Shown: piece after piece, positions 1 to 7,270 of the stretch
Layout of the letters: each line of letters starts with the position of its first letter
How positions within the stretch are numbered: the stretch's first letter is position 1
Source: a virus
Direction: 5' to 3' (one strand)
Length of the DNA: 64,000 bases
Virus record (IMG/VR): IMGVR_UViG_3300030098_001779
Span: 1 to 64,000 of that record
The notes under the pieces: generated by a model
Databases searched by the model: none
What the model saw: only the letters and a program-made list of their open reading frames with translations
Told to the model about the DNA's origin: nothing
Position numbers and translations under genes: made by a program

Positions 1-1
1 G

Positions 2-184
2 CAGTATCAGTTTTATCGTGATGGTATAACTGATGCTTTGCTTTATGGTCGTAGAGATGAGAAGAAATTAGATGAGTTCTTCTTTAGTCATTTTTATAAA
101 AGAGGTTATGACTTTGGTCTGTGGTTGTGGAGTGAACAAGATGAAGATGCTAAAGATGAGAAAGATTATGGAGATAGAATATGA
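2..184 (+). CDS. Unknown protein, C-terminal end only
   Basis: An open frame enters from the left edge and stops at TGA 182-184, giving 60 visible residues. They are rich in aromatic and acidic residues, with a Phe-Phe-Phe-Ser-His-Phe-Tyr run. The stop overlaps the next start (ATGA), as at many junctions here, which supports real coding. The start lies outside the window and no family is recognised. Confidence 0.6.
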   Translation, partial: QYQFYRDGITDALLYGRRDEKKLDEFFFSHFYKRGYDFGLWLWSEQDEDAKDEKDYGDRI

Positions 185-369
185 ATGAAGTAGAGAAAGC
201 AGAGAAATTATATAGATTGTTAGATGACTTGGCGTGGGAATTTCAAAGAATGACTACAAGTGGTCAGTCAACACTTAACGAAATATATGAAATGGTTGGG
301 ATAGAACCTATACTTCCCGAAGATACATTAGACTTTCAATACATGATCAATAGAGTAGAGGGTAAATAA
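181..369 (+). CDS. Small unknown protein (62 aa)
   Basis: A short acidic, mostly helical-looking protein starting inside the ATGA overlap with the upstream gene, so probably translationally coupled to it. Its last base is the first base of the next start (TAATG). No motif, membrane segment or cysteine pair is seen. Function unknown; it belongs to the left-arm group of small phage proteins that usually act early in infection. Confidence 0.65.
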   Translation: MNEVEKAEKLYRLLDDLAWEFQRMTTSGQSTLNEIYEMVGIEPILPEDTLDFQYMINRVEGK

Positions 370-551
370 TGAGTAATTTAATGGAATATATGATACAGAT
401 TGCAGATCAGATCCGAGAATTACAAGAAGATGCTGATAAGAAGATGGAGATTATACTCAAAGAGATCGCATTAATTCAAGCCAAATTGCATGAATTAGAT
501 GAGAAAAAAGAGTATAATAGTAATATAGATAAATATATAAAACGAAAGTAG
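369..551 (+). CDS. Small coiled-coil protein (60 aa)
   Basis: Charged heptad-like sequence over residues 8-45 (Ile, Leu and Met spaced among Glu, Lys and Asp) predicts a coiled coil. A Lys/Arg tail follows. The start overlaps the previous stop by one base. Function unknown. The leftward frame covering the same DNA has no ribosome site and is a shadow. Confidence 0.6.
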   Translation: MSNLMEYMIQIADQIRELQEDADKKMEIILKEIALIQAKLHELDEKKEYNSNIDKYIKRK

Positions 552-560
552 GGCAAATAT

Positions 561-1097
561 ATGCAAGAACGAAATTCAAAACCTGATGATAATAAACCAC
601 CTTTATTATCAGAGGGGACAAGTAAAATAATATCTTTGACTAAAGAAGAAAGTTTATTCTTAGATGACTCTTTTACAGTTATTATTGATGGCGAACAGAT
701 GCGTGGCTTGACTACATTAAGAGGTATGTCAGGACAAGCAAGTGTTCCTGTATCAATGGATCTAATAAGCAAAGTCGGTAGTGCAGTATTGTTTACCACC
801 GATAGAAGTAATGGTGGCAAAGAAGCATTAGTTGAATTAGATGAAGCTGACTTACTTGCTTTAAGAGAAGTAGCAAATAGTCAAGCAAGATTTGATGGTG
901 TTTCTGTTGGATACAATCTAAAGAGAAAAGTCTTAGCTTTATTATTAGAGAATGAATATGCCCAAGAAGTCAAGAAACAAAAAGACTTTAGGTATTGGTT
1001 GAGAGCATTAAATCAACTTGCACCTAGAAGAAACTATGATCAGACTAAATGGATACAAGATATAGAAGAACTTAATGAGGAGAAGAATGGAAATTAA
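561..1097 (+). CDS. Unknown protein (178 aa)
   Basis: Soluble mixed alpha/beta protein with a disordered N-terminus (about 20 residues rich in Asn, Lys and Pro). The middle resembles a small beta domain (residues 35-85). A helical basic C-terminal part includes a Tyr-Trp-Leu-Arg-Ala segment near residue 146. It follows the coiled-coil gene by 9 bases and overlaps the start of the membrane gene. No family recognised. Confidence 0.65.
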   Translation: MQERNSKPDDNKPPLLSEGTSKIISLTKEESLFLDDSFTVIIDGEQMRGLTTLRGMSGQASVPVSMDLISKVGSAVLFTTDRSNGGKEALVELDEADLLALREVANSQARFDGVSVGYNLKRKVLALLLENEYAQEVKKQKDFRYWLRALNQLAPRRNYDQTKWIQDIEELNEEKNGN

Positions 1098-1290
1098 TAG
1101 CATCTATATTGCTATCATAGGTTGGACTTCCATTATGGTTACAATACTAACAGGACTATTATTGTATACTAATTGGAAGATTTTAAAGATAACTAATTCA
1201 ATCTATGATCAAGCAAAAGCAACAAGAAAAGAATTACAGAAAGCAAACATAATAAATAAAGATATTAAAAGATTTATTGGTGGTCGTTGA
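1087..1290 (+). CDS. Small single-pass membrane protein (67 aa)
   Basis: One strongly hydrophobic helix near the N-terminus (about residues 5-27, Ile/Leu/Trp/Gly rich) is followed by a basic helical tail, so an N-out, C-in membrane peptide is likely. The ATG at 1087 is preferred over the one at 1075 because GAGGAGA lies 4-10 bases before it. Last gene of the first operon; a terminator hairpin follows. Function unknown. Confidence 0.6.
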   Translation: MEINSIYIAIIGWTSIMVTILTGLLLYTNWKILKITNSIYDQAKATRKELQKANIINKDIKRFIGGR

Positions 1291-1320
1291 TGACTATCTT
1301 AAATATATTAATTTCAACAG

Positions 1321-1347
1321 GGGACTTGACAAGTCCCTTTTTATTTT
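1321..1347 (+). terminator. Terminator hairpin overlapping a promoter
   Basis: GGGACTT (1321-1327) and AAGTCCC (1331-1337) form a 7-bp stem with a 3-base loop, followed by a T-rich run. The -35 box of the next promoter (TTGACA, 1326-1331) lies inside this stem. Confidence 0.7.
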
Positions 1348-1355
1348 GCTATAAT
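1326..1355 (+). promoter_or_regulatory. Class I promoter
   Basis: TTGACA 1326-1331, 18-bp spacer, TATAAT 1350-1355 with an extended -10 TGC just before it. Drives the operon starting at 1391. Confidence 0.85.
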
Positions 1356-1390
1356 GTCATTAAGTCAATAATTTATAAGTAGGAGTAGAC

Positions 1391-1642
1391 ATGAGTTACG
1401 AATATGATGAACTAAAAGAGAAAGATAAATATGAGGACACTAAGGAATATGAATTTATATTTTCAGTTCCATGCTACATGAATTATACCATAGTAGCAGA
1501 GAGTGAGGAACAAGCTAGAACAATATTATTAGATGGTGGTATTGAAATTGATGGCGAATACTTTGAGTGTCCTGATGGCGATTTATCTCTAGAGCCTGAA
1601 GATTATGGAGATGCAGAACTAATAGAACAGTTGGAGATGTAA
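1391..1642 (+). CDS. Small acidic protein (83 aa)
   Basis: Very acidic protein with a Glu/Asp-rich first third, a beta-like centre (residues 23-36) and an acidic tail. First gene after the class I promoter, with AGGAG upstream (TAGGAGTAGACATG). Strong negative charge is common in small phage proteins that inhibit or mimic nucleic-acid-binding host proteins, but nothing specific is recognised. The TAATG junction couples it to the next gene. Confidence 0.65.
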   Translation: MSYEYDELKEKDKYEDTKEYEFIFSVPCYMNYTIVAESEEQARTILLDGGIEIDGEYFECPDGDLSLEPEDYGDAELIEQLEM

Positions 1643-1818
1643 TGATTAAAGTATATTTTGAAACAGATAGTACATCAGAATTAGTGGCTACATTTGAACA
1701 TGAGAGTCATTACATAGCTTGTTTACCGATACTACAAGAATTGGCTAAACAAGAAAATTGGTTAACAGTATCAGAGTCGGTGGTTACTGAAAGACTTTTT
1801 CATAGTCAGGAGATATAA
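1642..1818 (+). CDS. Small unknown protein (58 aa)
   Basis: An intact frame of 58 codons starting on the last base of the previous stop (TAATG) and ending two bases before the next start, so it fills the gap exactly. The protein begins MIKVYFETDSTSELVATF and looks like a small alpha/beta fold (strand, helix at 27-39, strand). No family recognised. The junctions at both ends are the main evidence for coding. Confidence 0.65.
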   Translation: MIKVYFETDSTSELVATFEHESHYIACLPILQELAKQENWLTVSESVVTERLFHSQEI

Positions 1819-1820
1819 TA

Positions 1821-2273
1821 ATGGATCTAAGTAAATACGAACCAAAGATAGAACTAGCAGATCAGTATGAGAAGATAGGGGAATGGTTCTGTGATGAATG
1901 TAATGCTGACCAAGTATATGTTGGAGATGGTAGAATGATGTGTGCCGAACTAGATTGTGAAAATCTATTTGGTAACAATGATAGCCAAGAACATATGACA
2001 GGTAGTTACGCAGACATGAATGATTTAGATGGTCATCAAGTTGAGGAACGAATAAGCGAATTTGATGGTCGCTTAATCAATATACTTTTAAGAGAACAGA
2101 GGGAAGATCTGATGAAAGAAATACTAGATAATTATTTAGGTTCTTGGGCATATGCAACTAAGGATCAACTCATAGATGAATTATCTATGGTTTATTTAGA
2201 GGGGTTGACAGGACTAAGACGAATGAATTATAATGAATTAGAACATCAACTAGCAGACTATAAGGAGAAATAG
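1821..2273 (+). CDS. Zinc-binding-type unknown protein (150 aa)
   Basis: Residues 24-49 hold CDECNADQVYVG followed by two further cysteines (Cys-Ala-Glu-Leu-Asp-Cys), a plausible four-cysteine zinc ribbon. The remainder is helical and charged, with a conserved-looking Leu-rich C-terminus. It could bind nucleic acid or protein through the zinc knuckle. It sits third in the 1391-2971 operon. The exact family is unknown. Confidence 0.65.
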   Translation: MDLSKYEPKIELADQYEKIGEWFCDECNADQVYVGDGRMMCAELDCENLFGNNDSQEHMTGSYADMNDLDGHQVEERISEFDGRLINILLREQREDLMKEILDNYLGSWAYATKDQLIDELSMVYLEGLTGLRRMNYNELEHQLADYKEK

Positions 2274-2274
2274 T

Positions 2275-2700
2275 ATGGGTATGCCAACAGAAGATAGTAT
2301 TAAAAAGTATAAAGAAGATGTACAAGATATGGTAGATGAATTATTGGTCAGTCTTGATGAACATACATACGAAAACAATTATACTTTATATGGGGATCAT
2401 TTAATATATCCCATGATTGTTACAACATTAGTAGATGGGGATAACTATGGAGATGTATACATGGGTGGCACAACATCAGGAGATCTATGGGATACATTTA
2501 TAGATAATCTTTCTAGAGATTATGATGGAGATGCTGACGATTATGTAGGTATAAGATCAGATCAGTATCATCAATTAACTAAACTTAATCCCTATGATTA
2601 CGATCATTTTTTACAGGGCAAGATGATAGACTTATATTGTTTTGCATATAATTTAGAGTGGGACTTTACTCACAATGTATGGGAGATTGCTTATGAATGA
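2275..2700 (+). CDS. Acidic unknown protein (141 aa)
   Basis: Acidic protein rich in Asp and Tyr, with Gly-Asp and Asp-Gly-Asp turns in the middle (residues 55-105). Start chosen at 2275 because AAGGAG lies about 8 bases upstream; an in-frame ATG at 2281 is the alternative. Its end overlaps the next gene by 8 bases. No family recognised. Confidence 0.65.
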   Translation: MGMPTEDSIKKYKEDVQDMVDELLVSLDEHTYENNYTLYGDHLIYPMIVTTLVDGDNYGDVYMGGTTSGDLWDTFIDNLSRDYDGDADDYVGIRSDQYHQLTKLNPYDYDHFLQGKMIDLYCFAYNLEWDFTHNVWEIAYE

Positions 2701-2971
2701 AGTAAGAGATTATGAATTAAGAGTGTATGGAATATCTAATACAATCGGTTTAGAGAAAGATATAGATAATATGTCTGATGATGAGTGGGTAGATCTAGCA
2801 GAAGAATTTGGCTATATCTCAACACTAGATACTTTTATGCACAATGTAAATAAGGGAGTGATAGCAACTGATTATTCTGAATTAATATTTAGAGTAATAG
2901 CTTTTGGCTACCATAATAAAGAGGTTGATATAGTACCTAGTAATAAATTACACTATATGATAAGGGATTGA
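2693..2971 (+). CDS. Small unknown protein (92 aa)
   Basis: Start set at ATG 2693 rather than 2675, because GGGAGA lies 7-12 bases before it and this gives the short overlap (ATGAATGA) typical of the operon. Acidic, mixed alpha/beta, no cysteines or membrane segment. The centre (SDDEWVDLAEEFGY) resembles a helix common in small antirestriction-like phage proteins, but this is too weak to name. Its last codons overlap the next promoter. Confidence 0.6.
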   Translation: MNEVRDYELRVYGISNTIGLEKDIDNMSDDEWVDLAEEFGYISTLDTFMHNVNKGVIATDYSELIFRVIAFGYHNKEVDIVPSNKLHYMIRD

Positions 2972-2997
2972 CATAGGTATTTTAAATATGATACAAT
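2968..2997 (+). promoter_or_regulatory. Class I promoter
   Basis: TTGACA 2968-2973, 18-bp spacer, TACAAT 2992-2997 with extended -10 TATGA. Drives the gene at 3025. Confidence 0.8.
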
Positions 2998-3024
2998 CTA
3001 ATTAACAACGAGTTCGGAGATAGA

Positions 3025-4065
3025 ATGAACAACGAACAATTTAAATTAGCAGAACGAAAACAATTTAGAGGGGATCTATCTAATATGGTAAATGTAGTCA
3101 ATGATTACATTAACATTGATAGACAAGATTTCTTGCAAAGCACATATACTGAATTTTCTCCTGATGAAGATTGGCTCAAATACTATGCCAAAAAAGAGGG
3201 AGAATTCTGTGCAATAGGTTGGTTAGCAATAGCCAAAGACATTGATCTACCTAGCTTTACTCATAACCTAAAACCAACAGGATATGTTTATAAAGGTAAA
3301 AATATACACACTAAATATGGGGAAGATGAGAATGGTAATTGGACTGCACTTGGACAAGAAGAAGTAGTCCATGAAGTAGATGAAAGAGCCTGTGAATGTG
3401 AATTACATACTCAACAAGATGGCGAAGATAGAGAAACTTGGGTAGAAGATGACTACTTAGATTTTGGTGTAACTTATGCAGATACAGATCATATACCTGT
3501 TCCTGAAGTAGATGATGATATATTTGGGGATACATATAAAGAATACTTTTTAAAATCTACTCTTGATTTAGATAGTGTATCTAGCAGAGCATATCAAGAT
3601 ACTAAAAGATTTATTAAAGATTTACTCTTGAATTATAGAGTACCAAATGTAATCTTAGAAGATATACAGTTGATAAATGATGATCCGACTTTTACACGAT
3701 TACATTCAATCTTGGGAGATTGTGGATCAGACTATGCTTATGATAAGTCATTCGCAGTATCCGAAGATATGTATGGTAAAAGAAGTGGAGAATGTATTCA
3801 CTTATTCAATGGTCATGGTTTAAAGATAGGTAGTTGGAAGAAGAATGTTGTAGACTATTTAAAGACTACTCAAAGTTTTGCTTGGGCAGACGAAACAGAA
3901 TTTGAGAAAATGATGGATTGTACATATCAAGCAAATGCAGTAAATTCTATTGATATGGTAAAAGCATTTTTAAATCTATTATTAACGAATGATGATTATG
4001 CAGATTACTATCTGCGTGGCGAAATGAGAACAGAAGTAGATGATGAACTAAGTGAAATCGTTTAG
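3025..4065 (+). CDS. Unknown protein (346 aa)
   Basis: The longest gene of the left arm, transcribed alone between two class I promoters, with GGAGA before the ATG. The protein is acidic and soluble, with a small region containing Cys-Glu-Cys near residue 113 and a C-terminal helical domain. Several Asp-rich segments (residues 129-172) look like linkers. I do not recognise a family. Being a single-gene unit with its own strong promoter argues for high expression soon after infection. Confidence 0.65.
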   Translation: MNNEQFKLAERKQFRGDLSNMVNVVNDYINIDRQDFLQSTYTEFSPDEDWLKYYAKKEGEFCAIGWLAIAKDIDLPSFTHNLKPTGYVYKGKNIHTKYGEDENGNWTALGQEEVVHEVDERACECELHTQQDGEDRETWVEDDYLDFGVTYADTDHIPVPEVDDDIFGDTYKEYFLKSTLDLDSVSSRAYQDTKRFIKDLLLNYRVPNVILEDIQLINDDPTFTRLHSILGDCGSDYAYDKSFAVSEDMYGKRSGECIHLFNGHGLKIGSWKKNVVDYLKTTQSFAWADETEFEKMMDCTYQANAVNSIDMVKAFLNLLLTNDDYADYYLRGEMRTEVDDELSEIV

Positions 4066-4068
4066 GAC

Positions 4069-4098
4069 TTGACATAGATATTTCATTTATGCTAATAT
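4069..4098 (+). promoter_or_regulatory. Class I promoter
   Basis: TTGACA 4069-4074, 18-bp spacer, TAATAT 4093-4098 with extended -10 TATGC. It begins three bases after the stop of the preceding gene. Confidence 0.75.
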
Positions 4099-4131
4099 CT
4101 AATTAACGAAACTAATTAAGGAGAAATGATT

Positions 4132-4746
4132 ATGCCAAATTGGTGTGAAAATACAGTAGAAATATGGGGAGATGAAGAAGATATGAAAGAGTTTTATGAC
4201 TTCTTCGGTGGGCAAGATAAGTTACAAGAGAACTTTTCTTTTGAGATGATCAGTCCCATGCCACAAGAATTAGATGGGACACGCAGTCCACAAAAAATCG
4301 TACCTCAATATAAACTTGATTTATTTGAGAAATTTAAATACGAGATAGATCTTAATTCAACAGAGAAAGATTATCAAAGTCAAACAATGGTTTCCAAATC
4401 TGACGATAAATTCTTTTCTGAATTTGAAAGTGTTAATGAAATTGTAAAAGATTTCTTTTACGAATATGATGGTGCGATTAGCCGAGAAACATCTGATAGA
4501 CTTAAATCAGAATATGGACATGATAATTGGTATGATTGGAGAAACGAACATTGGGGAACTAAGTGGGACATCAAGGGAGATTGTGGAAATGATGTTGTTG
4601 ATGATGATACCTGTACATTAGTCTTTAATACTGCTTGGAGTCCACCTCAACCGATCATATATAAGTTACAGGAGATGTTTCCTAAACTACAAATATTTGG
4701 TGGGTATCTTGGAGAAGGATATGAATATGCAGGAGTATTTGAATGA
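4132..4746 (+). CDS. YubB/Api92-like ferredoxin-fold protein (DUF1281 type)
   Basis: The N-terminus MPNWCENTVEIWG and the C-terminal half (an Asn-Glu-His-Trp-Gly-Thr-Lys-Trp motif, then FNTAWSPPQP, then GYLGEGYEYAG) match the pattern of the DUF1281/YubB ferredoxin-like family found on plasmids and phages. Function of the family is unknown. Start set at ATG 4132, 8 bases after AAGGAG; the ATG at 4126 is too close to that site. Overlaps a small membrane peptide by ATGA. Confidence 0.75.
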   Translation: MPNWCENTVEIWGDEEDMKEFYDFFGGQDKLQENFSFEMISPMPQELDGTRSPQKIVPQYKLDLFEKFKYEIDLNSTEKDYQSQTMVSKSDDKFFSEFESVNEIVKDFFYEYDGAISRETSDRLKSEYGHDNWYDWRNEHWGTKWDIKGDCGNDVVDDDTCTLVFNTAWSPPQPIIYKLQEMFPKLQIFGGYLGEGYEYAGVFE

Positions 4747-4844
4747 AACAAGATTTCTTTATAATACTCATGATGACGTTGTTCATAATGTTATTATGGA
4801 CTTTGACCGAAATGGTAAAAACATTATTTAATATAGTATCATAG
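4743..4844 (+). CDS. Tiny membrane peptide (33 aa)
   Basis: A 33-codon frame starting in an ATGA overlap with the upstream gene and ending just before the next promoter. It is almost entirely hydrophobic (Phe, Ile, Leu, Met) with one Lys at each end, so a single membrane helix. Coding is supported only by the coupled start and the composition. Function unknown. Confidence 0.4.
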   Translation: MKQDFFIILMMTLFIMLLWTLTEMVKTLFNIVS

Positions 4845-4848
4845 AGTA

Positions 4849-4878
4849 TTGACATGGCTATATTAAAAATGTTACAAT
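4849..4878 (+). promoter_or_regulatory. Class I promoter
   Basis: TTGACA 4849-4854, 18-bp spacer, TACAAT 4873-4878 with extended -10 AATGT. Drives the operon from 4911. Confidence 0.8.
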
Positions 4879-4910
4879 ACATTTATAGTAAACAATATTG
4901 ATTGGAGAAT

Positions 4911-5237
4911 ATGAAAATCAAAGATATAGAAAATATAACTAACGAAATAGAAATCAGACTAACTGATTTAGGTTCTGAATTATTAGAACTTAGAACAATC
5001 AAATCTGATATAGAGAAAGTTATCAAAGATATTACTACTGAAATAGTTGGTATGTTAGAAACTATTGATAGTAAGTCATTTGAAACAGACGATCTCAAAG
5101 TTTCTAAACAAGATGTAAGTAGGACTGTTATTGATAACAATGTTGCTAAAGTTGTTATCCCTAAGAAATACTTAGATAAGATTATGAAAACAACTGAGTT
5201 TTCTAAAGTCTTAGTAAAAGAGGTTCAGAATGGATAG
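4911..5237 (+). CDS. Coiled-coil protein, Gp157-like in outline (108 aa)
   Basis: Long charged helix (residues 1-60) followed by a short beta region containing KVSKQDVSRTVI and a C-terminal helix. This helix-then-beta layout resembles siphovirus Gp157-type and host-nuclease-inhibitor proteins, but only loosely. GGAG precedes ATG 4911, so the upstream TTG at 4902 is not used as the start. Overlaps the next gene by 8 bases. Confidence 0.6.
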   Translation: MKIKDIENITNEIEIRLTDLGSELLELRTIKSDIEKVIKDITTEIVGMLETIDSKSFETDDLKVSKQDVSRTVIDNNVAKVVIPKKYLDKIMKTTEFSKVLVKEVQNG

Positions 5238-5418
5238 AGAAGATAAAATGGAGATTATCTTAGACTATTTTCAAGAGGGTTGGTATCAAGAAGATCCTGT
5301 TGATGAACTAAGAGCATTACATATGGGACATGAGAAACCACTTCATCAATGGTCGCATGATGAGATTGATAATGAGTATGAAATGGCAAAAGAATACTTA
5401 AAAGACATTGACGATTAA
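5230..5418 (+). CDS. Small acidic protein (62 aa)
   Basis: Overlaps the coiled-coil gene and probably translated with it. Acidic, helical, rich in Trp, His and Asp (YQEDPVDELRALHMGHEKP). No zinc or membrane feature. A hairpin with a T run follows within 15 bases, so this ends a transcription unit. Function unknown. Confidence 0.6.
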   Translation: MDREDKMEIILDYFQEGWYQEDPVDELRALHMGHEKPLHQWSHDEIDNEYEMAKEYLKDIDD

Positions 5419-5431
5419 AAACGATATCTAG

Positions 5432-5493
5432 ATACCATATGAGTCGCTAAAACGCTTGTAAGACGATTTAAATGGCTCATATGCAGTATTTTT
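5432..5493 (+). terminator. Hairpin with T run (terminator or attenuator)
   Basis: ATAC-CATATGAG (5432-5443) pairs with CTCATATG-CA-GTAT (5476-5489), a 12-bp stem with a 2-base bulge, followed by five T. The 32-base loop can form a smaller hairpin. The ribosome site GAGGGG of the next gene follows immediately, so partial read-through is likely. Confidence 0.55.
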
Positions 5494-5506
5494 GAGGGGT
5501 ATTCCT

Positions 5507-5707
5507 ATGGAACATAGATATAGATTAGTGGTGGAGAAAACAACAGAATATCATTTTGATATTAGCAGTAATGATGTTGATGATATCCAAACTAAAGAAG
5601 AAATAATACAATTAATTATTAATAAGAAATATAATTTACCTAAGAAAGCATTTTCAGAAAAACTTAGAGTAATATCTTGTGATGATAGTCAAGAACTATC
5701 AATATGA
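5507..5707 (+). CDS. Small unknown protein (66 aa)
   Basis: Start at ATG 5507, preceded by GAGGGG at 9-14 bases; the longer frame starting with TTG at 5492 would overlap the ribosome site. The first strand has alternating hydrophobic residues (YRLVVEKTTEYHFDI), suggesting a small beta domain followed by a helix. No family recognised. Confidence 0.6.
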   Translation: MEHRYRLVVEKTTEYHFDISSNDVDDIQTKEEIIQLIINKKYNLPKKAFSEKLRVISCDDSQELSI

Positions 5708-5717
5708 AAGAGGACGT

Positions 5718-6038
5718 ATGAAAACAGAATTTAAATACTATGGTGTGCCAAAAGCGATCATGGATAAATTTGAGGGCAATCTTTTCGTTGCTAGTGATTT
5801 TATCAAAGTAGCAAAAGAATGTAACATGGCTTGGACTGAAAAACAGTATCATGCTATCAAAAAGAATATTAATCATACTGTAAATAATATTAAGAAAATT
5901 AAAGTATGGTCGGATATAAGAGATTTAGTTTACATATTCCAAGAGGGATATAATTACAGATCTACTGAAAAACATGGTGTGTTTGATTACTATCCATGCA
6001 GTAGAGATTTAAAATTCAACATGAAGAAAGGTAGATGA
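5718..6038 (+). CDS. Small basic protein (106 aa)
   Basis: Start at ATG 5718, just after AAAGAGGA. Basic and aromatic; residues 30-70 form a possible helix-turn-helix-like set of helices (VASDFIKVAKECNMAW then a Lys-rich helix), so nucleic-acid binding is conceivable but unproven. Next gene follows after 4 bases. Confidence 0.6.
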   Translation: MKTEFKYYGVPKAIMDKFEGNLFVASDFIKVAKECNMAWTEKQYHAIKKNINHTVNNIKKIKVWSDIRDLVYIFQEGYNYRSTEKHGVFDYYPCSRDLKFNMKKGR

Positions 6039-6042
6039 TATC

Positions 6043-6207
6043 ATGGATAGATATGAATTAATAGATGAATTAGCACAATTACTAATTGATGAGCAGAATA
6101 TGGATTTATTTGACATAGTAGTACAGGGTTTGGATACTTGGTCAGACGCAGATATAAAATCCTTAGCAGATGATTATTCTTTAGTAATGAGTGTTGACAA
6201 TGCTTAG
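6043..6207 (+). CDS. Small acidic helical protein (54 aa)
   Basis: A 54-codon frame that fills the gap between two genes and overlaps the following start by 8 bases. It is an acidic, all-helical protein beginning MDRYELIDELAQLLIDEQN. Coding is supported by position, the ATCATGG start and composition like its neighbours. Function unknown. Confidence 0.55.
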   Translation: MDRYELIDELAQLLIDEQNMDLFDIVVQGLDTWSDADIKSLADDYSLVMSVDNA

Positions 6208-6415
6208 TGAAATATTGTATGATGAAAGTATCAACGATTTAGAAGGTATACTTAAAATGGAGAAATGGGAGAAAAGAGATAAGAAACGAAATACTAAAAA
6301 GAAGTTTAAAGACTTTAAAAATAACATAAAGTCAATAAGCGTTCTTGCAGAGATCTCAACTAAACCTGTTTCTAAAAAGAGGTATAGAAAAGATAAGGGT
6401 ATTGACAAGACATAA
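6200..6415 (+). CDS. Small basic protein (71 aa)
   Basis: Highly basic lysine-rich protein (residues 18-50 carry many Lys/Arg), a contrast with its acidic neighbours. ATG 6200 is the likely start, overlapping the previous gene; a GTG at 6191 is possible. Basic charge suggests nucleic-acid contact. Its last codons contain the -35 box of the next promoter. Function unknown. Confidence 0.5.
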   Translation: MLSEILYDESINDLEGILKMEKWEKRDKKRNTKKKFKDFKNNIKSISVLAEISTKPVSKKRYRKDKGIDKT

Positions 6416-6431
6416 TTGAATATGTTATAAT
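6402..6431 (+). promoter_or_regulatory. Class I promoter
   Basis: TTGACA 6402-6407, 18-bp spacer, TATAAT 6426-6431 with extended -10 TATGT. The -35 overlaps the end of the upstream gene. Confidence 0.85.
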
Positions 6432-6464
6432 ACTTGTATAGCAACTAAAACAGGATATAAAACA

Positions 6465-6950
6465 ATGAGTTTTAATAAAGCACGAAAGACAATAGAATGG
6501 CACAATGAAGGACATCAATTATCACAATGGGCAAAAGCTGATTATGGATTTGATAGTCAACACAATAATTACGAGATTACAGGTAATGGTAATCCTACAA
6601 CTATTGAGGGTTTAGAAGAAGAATACAATAGAGTAGGGTGGAAACAATGTACTGAATGTGATGAGAACGAATTGACACCATACGTTGAATGGAGATTAGT
6701 ATCTGATGACTATGATGAAGATCAAGCTGATGATAGTGAGTGGAACTTAGAAACAGTAGGACATATTGGTAAAATATATCCTATGGCTCATTCAACTGAA
6801 TTAAGTTGTTTAAGTGGTGGTGGAAAACCATGCTTTCTATGTTTAGAAACCATTACAGGTAAATGGGCAGTTGATGAGGGTTGCCCACATATTCAACTAA
6901 AAGAAAATGGTAAATGGGTAACTAAGTATGACTTTAGTTACTATGGTTAA
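6465..6950 (+). CDS. Cysteine-rich unknown protein, possible zinc binder (161 aa)
   Basis: Cys-Thr-Glu-Cys near residue 64 and a later cluster with Cys-Phe-Leu-Cys and a further Cys-Pro-His (residues 111-141) suggest one or two zinc sites. The rest is acidic and Trp-rich. Single gene behind a class I promoter, followed not by a gene but by a predicted structured RNA on the same transcript. No family recognised. Confidence 0.6.
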   Translation: MSFNKARKTIEWHNEGHQLSQWAKADYGFDSQHNNYEITGNGNPTTIEGLEEEYNRVGWKQCTECDENELTPYVEWRLVSDDYDEDQADDSEWNLETVGHIGKIYPMAHSTELSCLSGGGKPCFLCLETITGKWAVDEGCPHIQLKENGKWVTKYDFSYYG

Positions 6951-6963
6951 AAAGTTAATATTT

Positions 6964-7206
6964 TAAAAAAGGGTTTTGGAACATTTATGAAATGTTGATC
7001 AATGGATTAAATGTGAGTGGCAGAACTTTGGGTTGGTATCCCAAATTGCAGATTGGCAAACGAACTGACGAACAAGTGTTTGAGGTCGTGATGAGATCGT
7101 ATGTGTAGAGTATAAAGAAAGCGAGTGTTCAAAGCAGAACTTACTACTCACAGGACATCAGAGGACATAAAATCTCAATTCCTCTCTCTTACCAAAACCT
7201 TTTTTT
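6964..7206 (+). ncRNA. Predicted structured RNA, about 240 nt
   Basis: A 320-base gap with no credible ORF folds by eye into nested stems. The closing helix is GGTTTTGG (6972-6979) with CCAAAACC (7192-7199), extended by A-run against T-run. TGTGAGTGG (7012-7020) pairs with CTACTCACA (7144-7152). Inside are TTTGGG/CCCAAA (7027-7032, 7040-7045) and CAAAC/GTTTG (7057-7061, 7078-7082). AGAGGA/TCCTCT (7160-7165, 7180-7185) forms another arm. The terminal T7 run after the closing stem could end transcription. Probably made as the 3' part of the 6402 transcript; class unknown. Confidence 0.55.
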
Positions 7207-7212
7207 AAGGTA

Positions 7213-7242
7213 TTGACACAACAATATCAAATATGTTATCAT
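7213..7242 (+). promoter_or_regulatory. Class I promoter
   Basis: TTGACA 7213-7218, 18-bp spacer, TATCAT 7237-7242 with extended -10 TATGT. It starts just after the RNA's T run. Confidence 0.75.
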
Positions 7243-7270
7243 GAGGATAACAACGATTTAAGGAGATTAC

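Noticed and set aside
511-519. AGTATAATA in the coiled-coil gene
   Set aside because: No GGAAA box 13 bases upstream; taken as chance.
1290-1382. Short rightward frame starting ATGACTATC
   Set aside because: It runs through the terminator and promoter and lacks a ribosome site, so it is not a gene.
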